NCBI RefSeq assembly: GCF_023159225.1
Contig: NC_063180.1
Span: 6,259,297-6,323,296, forward strand
Direction: 5' to 3'
Length of the DNA: 64,000 nt
DNA from: Perognathus longimembris pacificus
Lineage: Eukaryota > Chordata > Mammalia > Rodentia > Heteromyidae
The position numbers and the translations under genes were made by a program. Shown piece by piece: positions 43,926-52,924 of this stretch. Within the stretch, counting starts at the first letter, position 1. Each line of letters begins with the position of its first letter. Under the pieces are notes generated by a model. That model had not been told where the DNA came from, ran no database searches, and saw nothing but the letters and a program-made list of their open reading frames with translations.

Positions 43926-44414
43926 TGTTGGGGTCAGCTGCACCTTTAAGGGGCCACAGCTGATCTCAGCCTGTCCCTCCCCTTCCTGTCTTTAACCGGA
44001 AGAGAAGGAAGTCTGACATCACTTAAGGGACAGCTCCTTGGGACCAATCAGGGGCCCCTCTCTTGTGCCCGCCTTTAGGGTATGTCTGGGGTGTTCCTCA
44101 TTTGAATAAATAGAAGCCCTAATGGCTTTCTCCAGGGGCCCATGCGTCCGTGTTGTTCTTGGTGGCTTTGGGGCACCCTGCGACCACACACCACCGAGGC
44201 TACCCATGGCCATCGCTCCCGCGTGAGCGATCATGGACCACCTGGGAAGGGGCGGACAAGCCCCTTCCCCCCCCAAGCGAGGGGAAGTCGAGAGAGAGAG
44301 AGACGAGGCTACCTGTGGCCATCGCTCCCACGTGAGAGCGATAAAGGGCCACCCGGGAAGGGGCGGACAAGCCCCTTCCCCCCGCCAAGCGAGGGGAAGT
44401 CGAGAGAGCCCACA
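43926..44414 (+). mobile_element. Solo ERV LTR with two tandem hairpin modules
   Basis: A 489-bp LTR starting TGTTGGGGTC and ending AGCCCACA, flanked by the 6-bp duplication AGTAAC (43920-43925 and 44415-44420), a size usual for class II (betaretrovirus-like) elements. CCAAT at 44044-44048; AATAAA at 44105-44110. The 3' part (44196-44408) is a tandem duplication of a roughly 105-109-bp unit, each carrying a 7-bp-stem hairpin (ATCGCTC/GAGCGAT) and a perfect 10-bp-stem hairpin (GGGAAGGGGC/GCCCCTTCCC). No internal viral genes. Little divergence between copies suggests youth. Family name not assigned. Confidence 0.88.
44196..44408 (+). repeat. Tandem ~105-bp repeat within LTR
   Basis: Unit 1 at 44196-44304 and unit 2 at 44305-44408. 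They match except for a few substitutions (for example tacccatgg/tacctgtgg) and short length differences. GC-rich and CpG-rich, strongly hairpin-forming. It explains the long open frames on both strands in this stretch. Confidence 0.92.
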
Positions 44415-44455
44415 AGTAACTAGAATTACAGGCGTGAACCACTGGTGTTCAGCTA
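44415..44455 (-). repeat. Dimeric SINE, reverse, right part of split copy
   Basis: Begins with the AGTAAC duplication and continues tagaattacaggcgtgaacc, the left-half (B1-like) end of the SINE started at 43728. Confidence 0.88.
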
Positions 44456-45257
44456 CTAACATTGGAAATAATTTTAGATTTACAAGAGAACTGTAAAGAA
44501 AGTACAGCGTACTCAAGAAAGTACCATTTTTTTAGTATTTTTTTTTTTGTCCTGGTTTGCACTGTCATGTGTTCCCTGTGTGAGTAGAAGGCCTCGCCCA
44601 TACTGTTCCAGGCATTAACCATAGCCAGTCCAAGTTAACCCTGTGCCCTGCTATCAACTAGTCCAGAATGGGTGCATGCTTCCTTTCAGACATGAGAGCA
44701 GACAGAAGTGTGTCGGGTAACATTGATGTTTATTTGATCCTGAAAGGAAGAATGGTGATTCTTCCTCTAGGCATGAAGGTGTCCGAGTGTGACTCCTGAG
44801 ACAGTTGCTAGATTGTGTACCCCAAGAACAAGTGCAGAAGGAGCCTTGAGAGCACATCCACAGGAAATATGGGGGAAACAGTGTTTGTGACCTTGCCTTT
44901 GGCTTTGTGAGGTACCACACCCCTTGTGTTTTCTGCTCCTCTCCAACCATCCCAACTATATTGCTAGTCTCATCTCAATGATGGCCAGACGGTCTATCCT
45001 ACACACCTGTCATCAATGACTTAACCAAACCTCTGCTAGAAGGCTGTTTCATATTTCCCACTATGTTATGGTAAGCATCTTTGTATACAAAGCTTCATCT
45101 GTGTTATAGATCTCATATGTGGAACTACTAGATTACAATACAACAACATTTCAAGCTTCTTGGAACCTGTGATCCAAATGCCAACAGAATCACACTCCAT
45201 CAATCAGACACACAAGTGCTAATTTCATTAGCAGCAGCAGCACCGAGCTTTCCCATT
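44456..45257. other. Unique or unassigned sequence, no gene recognised
   Basis: An old L1-like AT-rich stretch (about 45040-45170) is possible. A 98-codon minus-strand frame (44654-44950) has no domain. Nothing else recognised. Confidence 0.35.
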
Positions 45258-45270
45258 AAAAAAAAAAAAA

Positions 45271-45680
45271 TCCCCATGTTCAGCACCTACATCCTGCTGC
45301 TGTTGCCATCATGCCCAAGAGAAAGGCTGTGGTGATGCTAAAGGAGATGAAGCTAGGGATGAAGACCCAGCTACAGAGAAAAGATCCACAAGACCCACTG
45401 CTACATCTCCTCCTTCAAAGCTAGAGCCCAAGTCCCAAATGGCCCCAAAGAAGGGAGAGAGGGCCCCCAAAGGGATGGGGAATACTGCTGCTGGAAAGGA
45501 TGGAAAGAAGCCTGCAGAAAGTGGAGATGCTGAAAATATCAGGCACAGAGAGCTGATAGAGATGTCAAGTGACATGTGTGTGCATGTGTGCACATGCATG
45601 TGTACATATGTTTCATAATTGGGTGGTTCTGTATTGAAGTATTATCTTTTAATCAAGTTTTATTAAAAATTCAGAATGTA
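45271..45680 (+). pseudogene. HMGN2: Processed HMGN2 pseudogene
   Basis: HMGN2 encodes a small nuclear nucleosome-binding protein. The ATG (45311-45313) begins the family's MPKRKA start. A one-base deletion just after codon 6 breaks the frame, and the shifted frame then shows the expected order (GDAKGDEA, SKLEPK, PKKGERAPKG, AGKDGKKPAESGDA). The nucleosome-binding core RRSARLSAKP is degraded (RSTRPTATSP). The usual stop region is followed by HMGN2-like 3' UTR ending atcaagttttattaaaaatt. There are no introns, so it is a retrocopy. A SINE follows directly. I see no sign of expression. An HMGN1 or HMGN4 origin is less likely. Confidence 0.85.
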
Positions 45681-45850
45681 GCTGGATGTTCATGCCTATA
45701 ATCCTAGCTACCCAGAAGGCTGAGATCTGAGGACTGCAATTAACCACCAAAAATCCAGAAGAGAGGTGTGGCTCAAGTGGGAGAATGATAGCCTTGAGCA
45801 CCCAGGGCCTTATGCTTGCTAGGCAGATGCCATTGCCCACCCCCAATCCA
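45676..45850 (+). repeat. Dimeric B1/ID-type SINE, internally deleted
   Basis: tagctggatgttcatgccta, atcctagctacccagaaggc, then directly caattaaccaccaaaaatcc, then gaggtgtggctcaagtggga. The middle of the left half is missing. Confidence 0.85.
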
Positions 45851-45980
45851 TTTTTTGTTTAATTCATTTTTGAATAGGGGCTTGCATTTATGCCGGGAAT
45901 CATCTAGATTATAATCCTTCTATTAATGCTTTCATCATAACTTGAAGCTCTGAATAGGGAAAATTTAGGTTGAAGGTTGA

Positions 45981-46028
45981 CATGCCACATTAAACATGCT
46001 GTTTAACAACTTTTCCTGAGCTGACTCT
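45981..46028 (+). repeat. Left arm of a perfect 48-bp inverted repeat
   Basis: Begins CATGCCACATTAAACATGCT and ends GAGCTGACTCT. It is the exact reverse complement of 46569-46616. The similarity extends outward with gaps (GAAGCTCTGAA near 45943 pairs with TTCAGAGCTTC near 46630), so the original repeat was about 85-95 bp. Confidence 0.93.
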
Positions 46029-46077
46029 ATGCTTGCGAAGAGATTTTTATTGGTTGTGAGGGGAGTCTGCACAACTT

Positions 46078-46159
46078 TTTTTCTGGGCTAGCCTCAAACC
46101 TTACTTCTCCCAATTTCAGCCTCCTACATAGTATAGGTATGAGCCACCATACTTGGCTT
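46078..46159 (-). repeat. B1-like SINE fragment, reverse
   Basis: Plus strand: ctgggctagcctcaaacctt, then aatttcagcctcctacatag, then gtatgagccaccatacttgg. It lies inside the spacer of the inverted repeat. Confidence 0.65.
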
Positions 46160-46568
46160 TTTTCCTTCTCTCTCTTTCTTTTCTTTTACAGCTCTGTTGT
46201 TAGCACACAGGAGAGAAGCATGTGTCATTACAGAATGCCTCCAACGCTGGATCAATATGAGGGGAAAAACACCTTTCCTGCTAGATCTTAGAGACTTCCT
46301 CTTGGCTTCTAGGAGCAAAATTCCTTGGAGTTGACACACATGCCACCTTGGTGAAAACACTTGCGGTGTGTGGAGCTTCAGATGCAATTCTATGTCCTCC
46401 TCCCTCTCCATTATCAGCATAGATTCAACTCCCTTAAGATGAGAGGCCTGGCCTCCAACATTGTTTTGGCCAGACCTTGAAGTGACACCACTGGGAGGGG
46501 ATTTTCTTTCTAGATTATGTATATTCAGGTTGATAGTTCTGCCATTTTCAGTTAATTTCCTGAAAGTC

Positions 46569-46616
46569 AGAGTCAGCTCAGGAAAAGTTGTTAAACAGCA
46601 TGTTTAATGTGGCATG
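46569..46616 (-). repeat. Right arm of a perfect 48-bp inverted repeat
   Basis: Begins AGAGTCAGCTCAGGAAAAGT. Pairs exactly with 45981-46028 across a 540-bp spacer. Not a recognised transposon end. Confidence 0.93.
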
Positions 46617-46655
46617 GCAAGCTTCAACCTTCAGAGCTTCAAATAAAGAGTTCAG

Positions 46656-46835
46656 TCTAGTCCTAGTGGCTCTGCAATCCCAGAGCTGAGATCTGAGGAC
46701 TACAGTTCAAAACCAGCCTGGGCAGAAAAGTCTATGAGATTCTTGTCTCCAGTTAACCAGCAAAAAGCCAGAAGTGTGTGCCTCAAATGATATGGAAACT
46801 GAGGAGCTGACCTCATTAAAAATAAAAAAAAAAAA
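46656..46835 (+). repeat. Dimeric B1/ID-type SINE
   Basis: agtcctagtggctctgcaat, agagctgagatctgaggact, gattcttgtctccagttaac, then an altered right half and an A tail at about 46822-46834. Confidence 0.8.
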
Positions 46836-46892
46836 ACAGGATAGTGGAAACTGGAGGCTGGGGGGAGTGGTGGAGAAAGAATGGCTAGGAGG

Positions 46893-47122
46893 CATAGAAA
46901 ACACCATTGGGTAAGAGGAATGACTTTCAGCCTGGTACCAGTGATTCATGCTTGCTACTAAGAAAGGCTGAAATATAGAGTATCTCAGTTTAATGGTGTT
47001 TTCTCAGTTTAATGATGTTCTCATAGAAAACACCATTGGGTAAGAGGAATGACTTTCAGCCTGGTACCAGTGATTCATCCTTGCTACTAAGAAAGGCTGA
47101 AATATAGAGTATCTCAGTTTAA
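46893..47122. repeat. 129-bp tandem duplication, 1 mismatch
   Basis: 46893-47021 is repeated from 47022 for about 101 bp (catagaaaacaccattgggt, then ctcagtttaa). One substitution is visible (atgcttgc versus atccttgc). The duplicated piece includes the left half of a SINE. Recent event. Confidence 0.92.
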
Positions 47123-47265
47123 CGTCAGTCTGTGCATAAAAGTCCACAAAACTCTGTCTCCAAAGTAGGGAGCACAAAGCTGGGTTGGAGGCATGGCTCA
47201 AGTGGTAGAGCACCATGCAAGGAAGTGTGAGGCTCTCATTTCAATATCTTTTACCACTACCACCA
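46933..47265 (+). repeat. Old dimeric SINE carrying the tandem duplication
   Basis: Left half: cctggtaccagtgattcatg (seen twice because of the duplication). Right half: ttggaggcatggctcaagtg, then gtagagcaccatgcaaggaa, after 47130. Confidence 0.75.
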
Positions 47266-47329
47266 AAAAGGGGGACTCTTTTCCAAAGTTCTGTAGCATA
47301 GTAGGCTGACAACAATTAATTAAATATTT

Positions 47330-47500
47330 CAAAATAGCTAATAGAGAGGATTTTGAGTATTCCTAACATGAAGGAATGATAAATACTTGAAGTGATGGAT
47401 ATGCCAATTACCCTGCTCTAATAATTATACATCATATACTTGTATTGAAATGTCACATTGTATCCTGTGTGCACAATTATTACGTGTCAATTAAAAAATG
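47330..47500 (+). repeat. Old LINE-1 (L1MA-type) 3' end
   Basis: gaagtgatggatatgccaat, taccctgctctaataattat, attgaaatgtcacattgtat, acaattattacgtgtcaatt: the order typical of an ancient eutherian L1 3' end. Confidence 0.85.
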
Positions 47501-48384
47501 AAAGATCTCTGCTTCTTTGATAATTAAGAAACCAAGGGGTGTTGAGTTTAATTACTGATAAGCCAGCCTATGTCTCTTTTCTGACAACAGGTTTATTGCC
47601 TCTTTTTGTGGATTATTATTGTTTCTTGAAGATTCAGAGGGAGCAAATTTGGGTCTTAATAGGTCTAGCTCCCTGTTGAGGGCCAGCCCACCCTCTCACC
47701 TTCTTCCTAGTGGCCCCACACTGCCTCAGTCCTCCCTCTATCATTTTTCCAAGGCTGGGTCCACCACCAGAGGCAGAGAATGGAAGTTTCTTGGTGTTGC
47801 TGCCCACTCCCACCAACAGGCGGCACGGTCTGAAGTGCTGCAGAAGCAGGATTCTGAGGCAATTCCTCCTTACAATGATTGGTTAGCCATGATGCATGGC
47901 TAGTGGAAGGGGAATGACTGTTCATATTCCATCTACTTGCCTTCCTCCTACAGCACTGCACTCAGCTGTCTGCAAACCTGCTGGGTCAGCATTGAAGGTT
48001 TGGTCCAGGATCCTGCCTGTCAGGGCAGGAAGGGACTTGTTCCCACTGAGTGACTCCCATCATGAGTCTCCTATGTATTTACTAGATGCAACCTCCATGG
48101 CATGGAGTGGAAGAACCCAGGGAAGGAAAGCAGAGCCTCAGAGGCTAGTGGATTCAGGGTAGCCACATCAAGGATGTCTTTGTGTAGTCTGACTGCTAGA
48201 ACAAACATCATGGACTGGTGGCTTCTGTTAGACTTTTAATAGGAGTTGTCTCCCCCTTTGTCCCTTCACCCCCTCTACCCCCACAAAGATCAGAGTAGAA
48301 GGTATGATTCCCAGCTAGTAGCACTATTCAAAGGTGACTGGAGCATAAGGGCTAATTTCATCAGCATGGCTAATCCACTGATGA
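47501..48384. other. Unique sequence, no gene recognised
   Basis: No repeat family or gene recognised. Confidence 0.4.
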
Positions 48385-48690
48385 GTTCATACTGAGTGGG
48401 AGCTAGAGTTTGGTTGTACGAGAGAGGTCACTAGGGCTTGCCTTTGAAGAATGTATCTCACCCCTGGCCCCTTCCTGCCTTTCTTGGCTTCCTGGCCACC
48501 ATGAGGGAGCAACTTCTTCCACCACTTGCTTCAACTGCCAGGATACTCTGACTCATCCTGGCCAGTACAACAGAGCCAAGTGGCCATGGACTGAAACCTC
48601 TCAAACTGTGAGCCACAATAGCCTCTCTTTTAAATTGTTGGGTTTTCTTAAATCAGTAACTTGTTACAACCATAGAAAGTGATTAACACA
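48385..48690 (+). repeat. MaLR-type LTR remnant
   Basis: tttcttggcttcctggccac, catgagggagcaacttcttc, gtggccatggactgaaacct, ctcaaactgtgagccacaat, ending gtgattaacaca at 48690. The 3' boundary looks clean; the 5' boundary is uncertain. Confidence 0.7.
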
Positions 48691-50549
48691 GTTTCTCAAC
48701 AACAGCAATTTATGTCTGATAATTCTGTACGCTGGGAAGCCCAGGTTCAAGGTGCAGGCAGGCTGGGGGTCTGGTGAGGGCTGGCTTTCCAGTTCAGAGA
48801 TGGCATCTTCTTGCTGCATCCTGATGCACATTGAGGTGAGGCAGGGATGAAGATTCTTTTTTCACTCTTGAAGGCCACACTCTCATGACCTGATCACCTC
48901 CCAGAGGCCCTCAGATTACACTTTGCAAAGCTCTTTGGTGCACAAGCTTTGAACTCAGATTGCCCAGCCTCTGCCAGGTGATGACCTTGGACCAGTCACT
49001 CACACTGCTGAGCTCTGGCTTGTCTATCTAGCATGTTAGCACTGTATCAGCATTGCTCCATTGTATTTGTGGGTTCCAAAACTCTATCATCCCTTTCATG
49101 AGGCAGGGACAGTGGTTAACTTGTGTGATGCCTTGGCAAGGGTGCGTTGCAGACATATAATATGTTAGAATCTCAGGTGATGAAACAAGACACATCCTCA
49201 AAGAGTGGCTGGGCCTAGTACACAGTAGACACTCAGGAAAGGAAGTCCCCCTCCCTTCTTATGAAAGCCTATTTTGGACCATTATAGTCAGGAAAGCACT
49301 TAGAAGCAGTCAAGGTTAACTCACACATGAGGATGAGTTTAATTAATCATGGCAGATGTTAAGAACTCCTGACCCTGTTTTAGCTGGAGACACACAGGGT
49401 CCTGAACCAGATAATAATAGCACTACTATGTTGTTATTATCATATTGTCACCATCGTGGATATACCCAGTGCTGAGTGCACTGCAAGGTATTCAACAGCT
49501 GTCTGCCTGCTCAGCCTCTCAGCAGTCCCAGGGAGGTAATGATTCTACCCCATTCTGTAGTCCATCTGCCTGAGGGCAGAGACAAAGGGAGTTGTGTTTG
49601 GGGTGCCAGCTTAGCTTTGCCTCCAGTGAACCAGGTCTTTCCTTGGGAAACAGTTCCAGAAACTATGCTCATTGCTACTACTCCCATGGATGCCTTGGTT
49701 TTCCTCTAGGAAGTCAGTGCCTGCTGAGTCAAACCAAAAGTCATGTCCTTCTGGGACAAATTGGGAGGGCTGTAGGCCTATGTCTACCAGGCCCCTACTG
49801 GCTCAGAGCTTGGCCATCCTGTGCTGGTTTGTGGCTCAGAGGCCCCAGTGAGAGCTGCTGCCTGGAACTGGGAGGCCAGCTGAGGATGCCACTACATAGT
49901 ACCAGCTGAGAAGATGCTGGTCCAACCCCAAGGATCTTGAAGGTTCTCCCATTGGCTGATATTAAGGGTGAAGGCTAGGGGAGGGGGTCATGAGATCTGT
50001 ACTGAGAAAGCTGAGTGGCTACTGCTCAGACATCCACAACCACTCCTGGCCATGGAGCCCTACATCTGATATTAGGTCCCGATGTTTGGGGGATGTCTCC
50101 TTGCTGATCACTGCTCTTGGAAGTGTGGGTCCTGGCCTGGGGTGCCAGAGGACCAGAGTAAAGTTTCAGGAAGGAGCTAGGAGGACCTAGAGGCCAAGTC
50201 CCTGAGGGCCTGGAAGAGTATTTCTTCTCAGTCCTCCATAGGGCCTCCAAGCAGCACATCTAGGGCTGTGGCCACTTAGACATCTCCATGACAGCTTTGG
50301 GGCTATCCCCATGCGCTGGTGGTCCCTGAAACCCCTGCAGATCTTACCAGCCTTGTCCCTGACCAGTGGCATTCATGCCTTTGGCCTTATCCTCTTGGCA
50401 TCCAGTGGGTGTCTCCTCCACGAACCCTGAGTGGGGCCGCTGACACCTGGGAGCCCCAGCTATGCTGTAGTTTTGAGACTTCCACACCAACCGTCAGCTG
50501 ATCTCCTCCTGGGTGAGTCGTGTGAACAGACATAAATGTATCCTGACAC
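48691..50549. other. Unique sequence with MIR remnants
   Basis: MIR-like pieces near 48945-49025 (gatgaccttggaccagtcac) and, reversed, near 49440-49580 (ctctcagcagtcccagggag, then attctaccccattctgtagt). No gene. The overlapping open frames show no domain. Confidence 0.45.
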
Positions 50550-51150
50550 CAGGGAGCCACATTTTTTGATCAACTCATTTATTATGCAGCATCCGAGTTG
50601 TTTCCATATCTTGGCTATTATGAATTGTTCAGTAATGAACATAGATGTGCAGGTGTCCTTGTCATATCCTGGCTCATGATGTTCAGAGCAAATGCCTAGA
50701 AGTGACATAGCTGGGTCATAGGGAAGATCTATGTTTAGATTTTTGAGGGACCTCCAGATTGCTGTCCAGAGTGGTTGTACTAGGTTACATTTCCACCAGC
50801 AGTGAAGTAGGATTCCTTTTCCCCCGCATCTATGCCAACATTTATTGTTGTTCAAATTCACAATGTTGGCCAATCTAACTGGGATGAGGTGGAATCTCAG
50901 GGTTGTTTTGGTTTGCATTTCCTTTTTGGTCAGGGATGATGAACATTTCCTCATCTGTTTCTTTGCTATTTTTATCTCTTCTTTTGAGAAGTCTCTCCTT
51001 AGCTCCCTTGCCCATTTACTGACGCATTTATTAGGTTTGGGTGGGATTTGTTTCTTGAGGTCCTTGCATAGATTGGATATTAGGCCTTTGTCTGATATAT
51101 TGCTGGCAAAGATGTTCTGGTTGTCATTCTCTTGGGATGAAGTGCACATT
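50550..51150 (-). repeat. LINE-1 ORF2 fragment, reverse
   Basis: The minus-strand frame 50460-51149 carries ORF2 C-terminal words (WWKCNLVQPLWTAIWRSLKN, YDPAMSLLG, TEQFIIAKIWKQL) for about 180 codons. Older than the 31-kb copy and lacking its 3' UTR. The frame is still open over 229 codons, but it is a fragment, not a gene. Confidence 0.9.
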
Positions 51151-51227
51151 AGGACCCTAAATCTGTTTGATCAGAGAGAGCTAGGGTGATTCCCTATTGC
51201 TTTGCCACCATATTTTGGGCCCCGTCC

Positions 51228-51320
51228 TGTGAGACTCTTATCTCCAATTAACTACCAAAAGACAAGAAAATCCTCAGGAACAATGCCCAGGCCCTGAGTT
51301 CAAACCCTAGGACCAGCACA
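51228..51320 (+). repeat. SINE right-half fragment
   Basis: gagactcttatctccaatta, then gaacaatgcccaggccctga, then gttcaaaccctaggaccagc. The left half is missing. Followed directly by a purine repeat. Confidence 0.82.
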
Positions 51321-51415
51321 AGAGGAAGGAGGAGGAGGGGGAAGAGGAAGAGGAGGAGGAGGAGGAAGAGGAAAAGGAGGACGAGAAGAAGAAGGAGGAG
51401 GAGGAAGATGAAGCA
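51321..51415. repeat. (GGA)n-rich purine tract
   Basis: GGA/GAA trinucleotide array of about 95 bp, all purine on this strand apart from isolated interruptions. Could adopt triplex (H-DNA). Probably an expanded SINE tail. Confidence 0.93.
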
Positions 51416-52883
51416 GCTTGTTAAGACATAATAGAAAAGATCACCACACAAGCCAAATGAATCCCTTTTGGGAGAACCCAGACAAATACCCAACCTCAGC
51501 AGCAGTGTGAGTGATGGTCAGAGTGCTTGTGGCTCTCTGTGTGACATCAGAGTGCTCTTTGTGACTTTAGTTAAGTTCCTTAACTTCTCTGAACTGCAAT
51601 TTCATGTCTGACAAATGGAGATACTAGGAAGTGTCAGCTCCAAGAGGGACTGAGCACAGAATGAGACAGCATCTGCAAGACAGTGGAACAGAGTGAAGCA
51701 TGGCCTTTGTCTGGGATTCACTGCATGGCTGCCCTGCTCTCTGGCTCTGACTTGGCTGTTGGCTGGGGAGGACACTAGTCAGAACCACCACAGGATCTGA
51801 TAGGAATGCTATACTAGGCACATGTGGTAATTGCCCGTAGGGAGCATCTCTTGAGTTTTTCTTTGGAGATTCCTCCCCTGGCCACTCTACCTACCCATCT
51901 CCCTACCCAGTTGGCATTTGCTCCTTACAATCTGACCCTTACCTTCCTGGCACTTTCAAGTAGTTACTGAAAGTGTTTGCTGATTGACTGCTATCCTCTC
52001 CCCAGGACTGACTGGGCACCCAGTGGGGTCAGGGATTGTTTGCTCCATGTGCAGTTCCTCACACAAAATGGGCATTCACCATTTGGGGTCAAAGGAGACT
52101 GAATAAAACAAAATACTGTTGTATCTCAACCTAGGGACTGATGGTAAGATAAACATTTTGGAAGCTGGAGGTGAACACAACCTTTTGAAGATGAATCTGG
52201 ATTGGGGTGTGGCTCAGTGTATAACAGCAAGAGGGTGACTTCCAAATCAGATTCTCACATCCTCAGCCACACACGGAGGGTGAGCTGTCTGCTCACTTCA
52301 ATCCCAGGAGATGCTCACTTCTCTCTGTGACAGCCAATCAGGGGCAGGCAGAGGCCAGGGCCTCGGGACTGCCTCCTCATAGGACCCAGGTCATGGAGAT
52401 TGGGTCTCGGCCTTCTCCATGAAGGAGGGCTGAGGCTGGACTTGAGGATAGCGTGATATGTCCATCCCTGGCAGCTGGAGGAAGGCAGACAGGGAGGGCT
52501 TCCTGGAAGAGGTGCCAGGTATATCGTGAGAGAAGTAGTGTGGTCCTGGAGTTGGCGACACCAATTGAAAGCTGGTGGAAACACAGGCCTGGCCCTGAGA
52601 TCAACCACAGCAAGGCTCAGTGTGTCCTGGCCCCATGCCACATGGTTGTCTGGAGAACCCCACCCTCCCTCCTTTCTCATCATCTGGGGACCAGTCACAG
52701 CCCCTCTCTTTCCCAACGGGATGTTCCAGAGAGATCAGGCCATGGGGAGGAGATTGACTCATGGAGGATTAGAAGTGCTCAAAGGTTCCCGGAGGATGGA
52801 GGATGGCTGATGTTTACAAATGCACAGGAGGAAGCTAGGTGGAGAGAGTCCAGCCCTGGGGATGACGGGCTCAGAAAGACAGT
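51416..52883. other. Unique sequence with a MIR remnant
   Basis: MIR-like piece near 51545-51625 (gtgactttagttaagttcct, then aatttcatgtctgacaaatg). No gene recognised. Overlapping frames at 52315-52959 on both strands have no domain. Confidence 0.42.

Positions 52884-52921
<38 letters not shown>
52884..52921. repeat. (AC)n microsatellite
   Basis: About 18 AC units. Confidence 0.95.

Positions 52922-52924
<3 letters not shown>

Noticed and set aside
44019..44516. 165-codon minus-strand and overlapping plus-strand frames
   Set aside because: Arise from the GC-rich tandem modules of a solo LTR; the repeated peptide is a by-product of the DNA repeat, not a retroviral gene.
45309..45599. 96-codon minus-strand frame
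   Set aside because: Shadow of the HMGN2 retrocopy on the opposite strand.
50460..51149. 229-codon minus-strand frame as a possible gene
   Set aside because: It is a LINE-1 ORF2 C-terminal fragment, judged by its QPLWTAIWRSLKN and IIAKIWKQL-type words.
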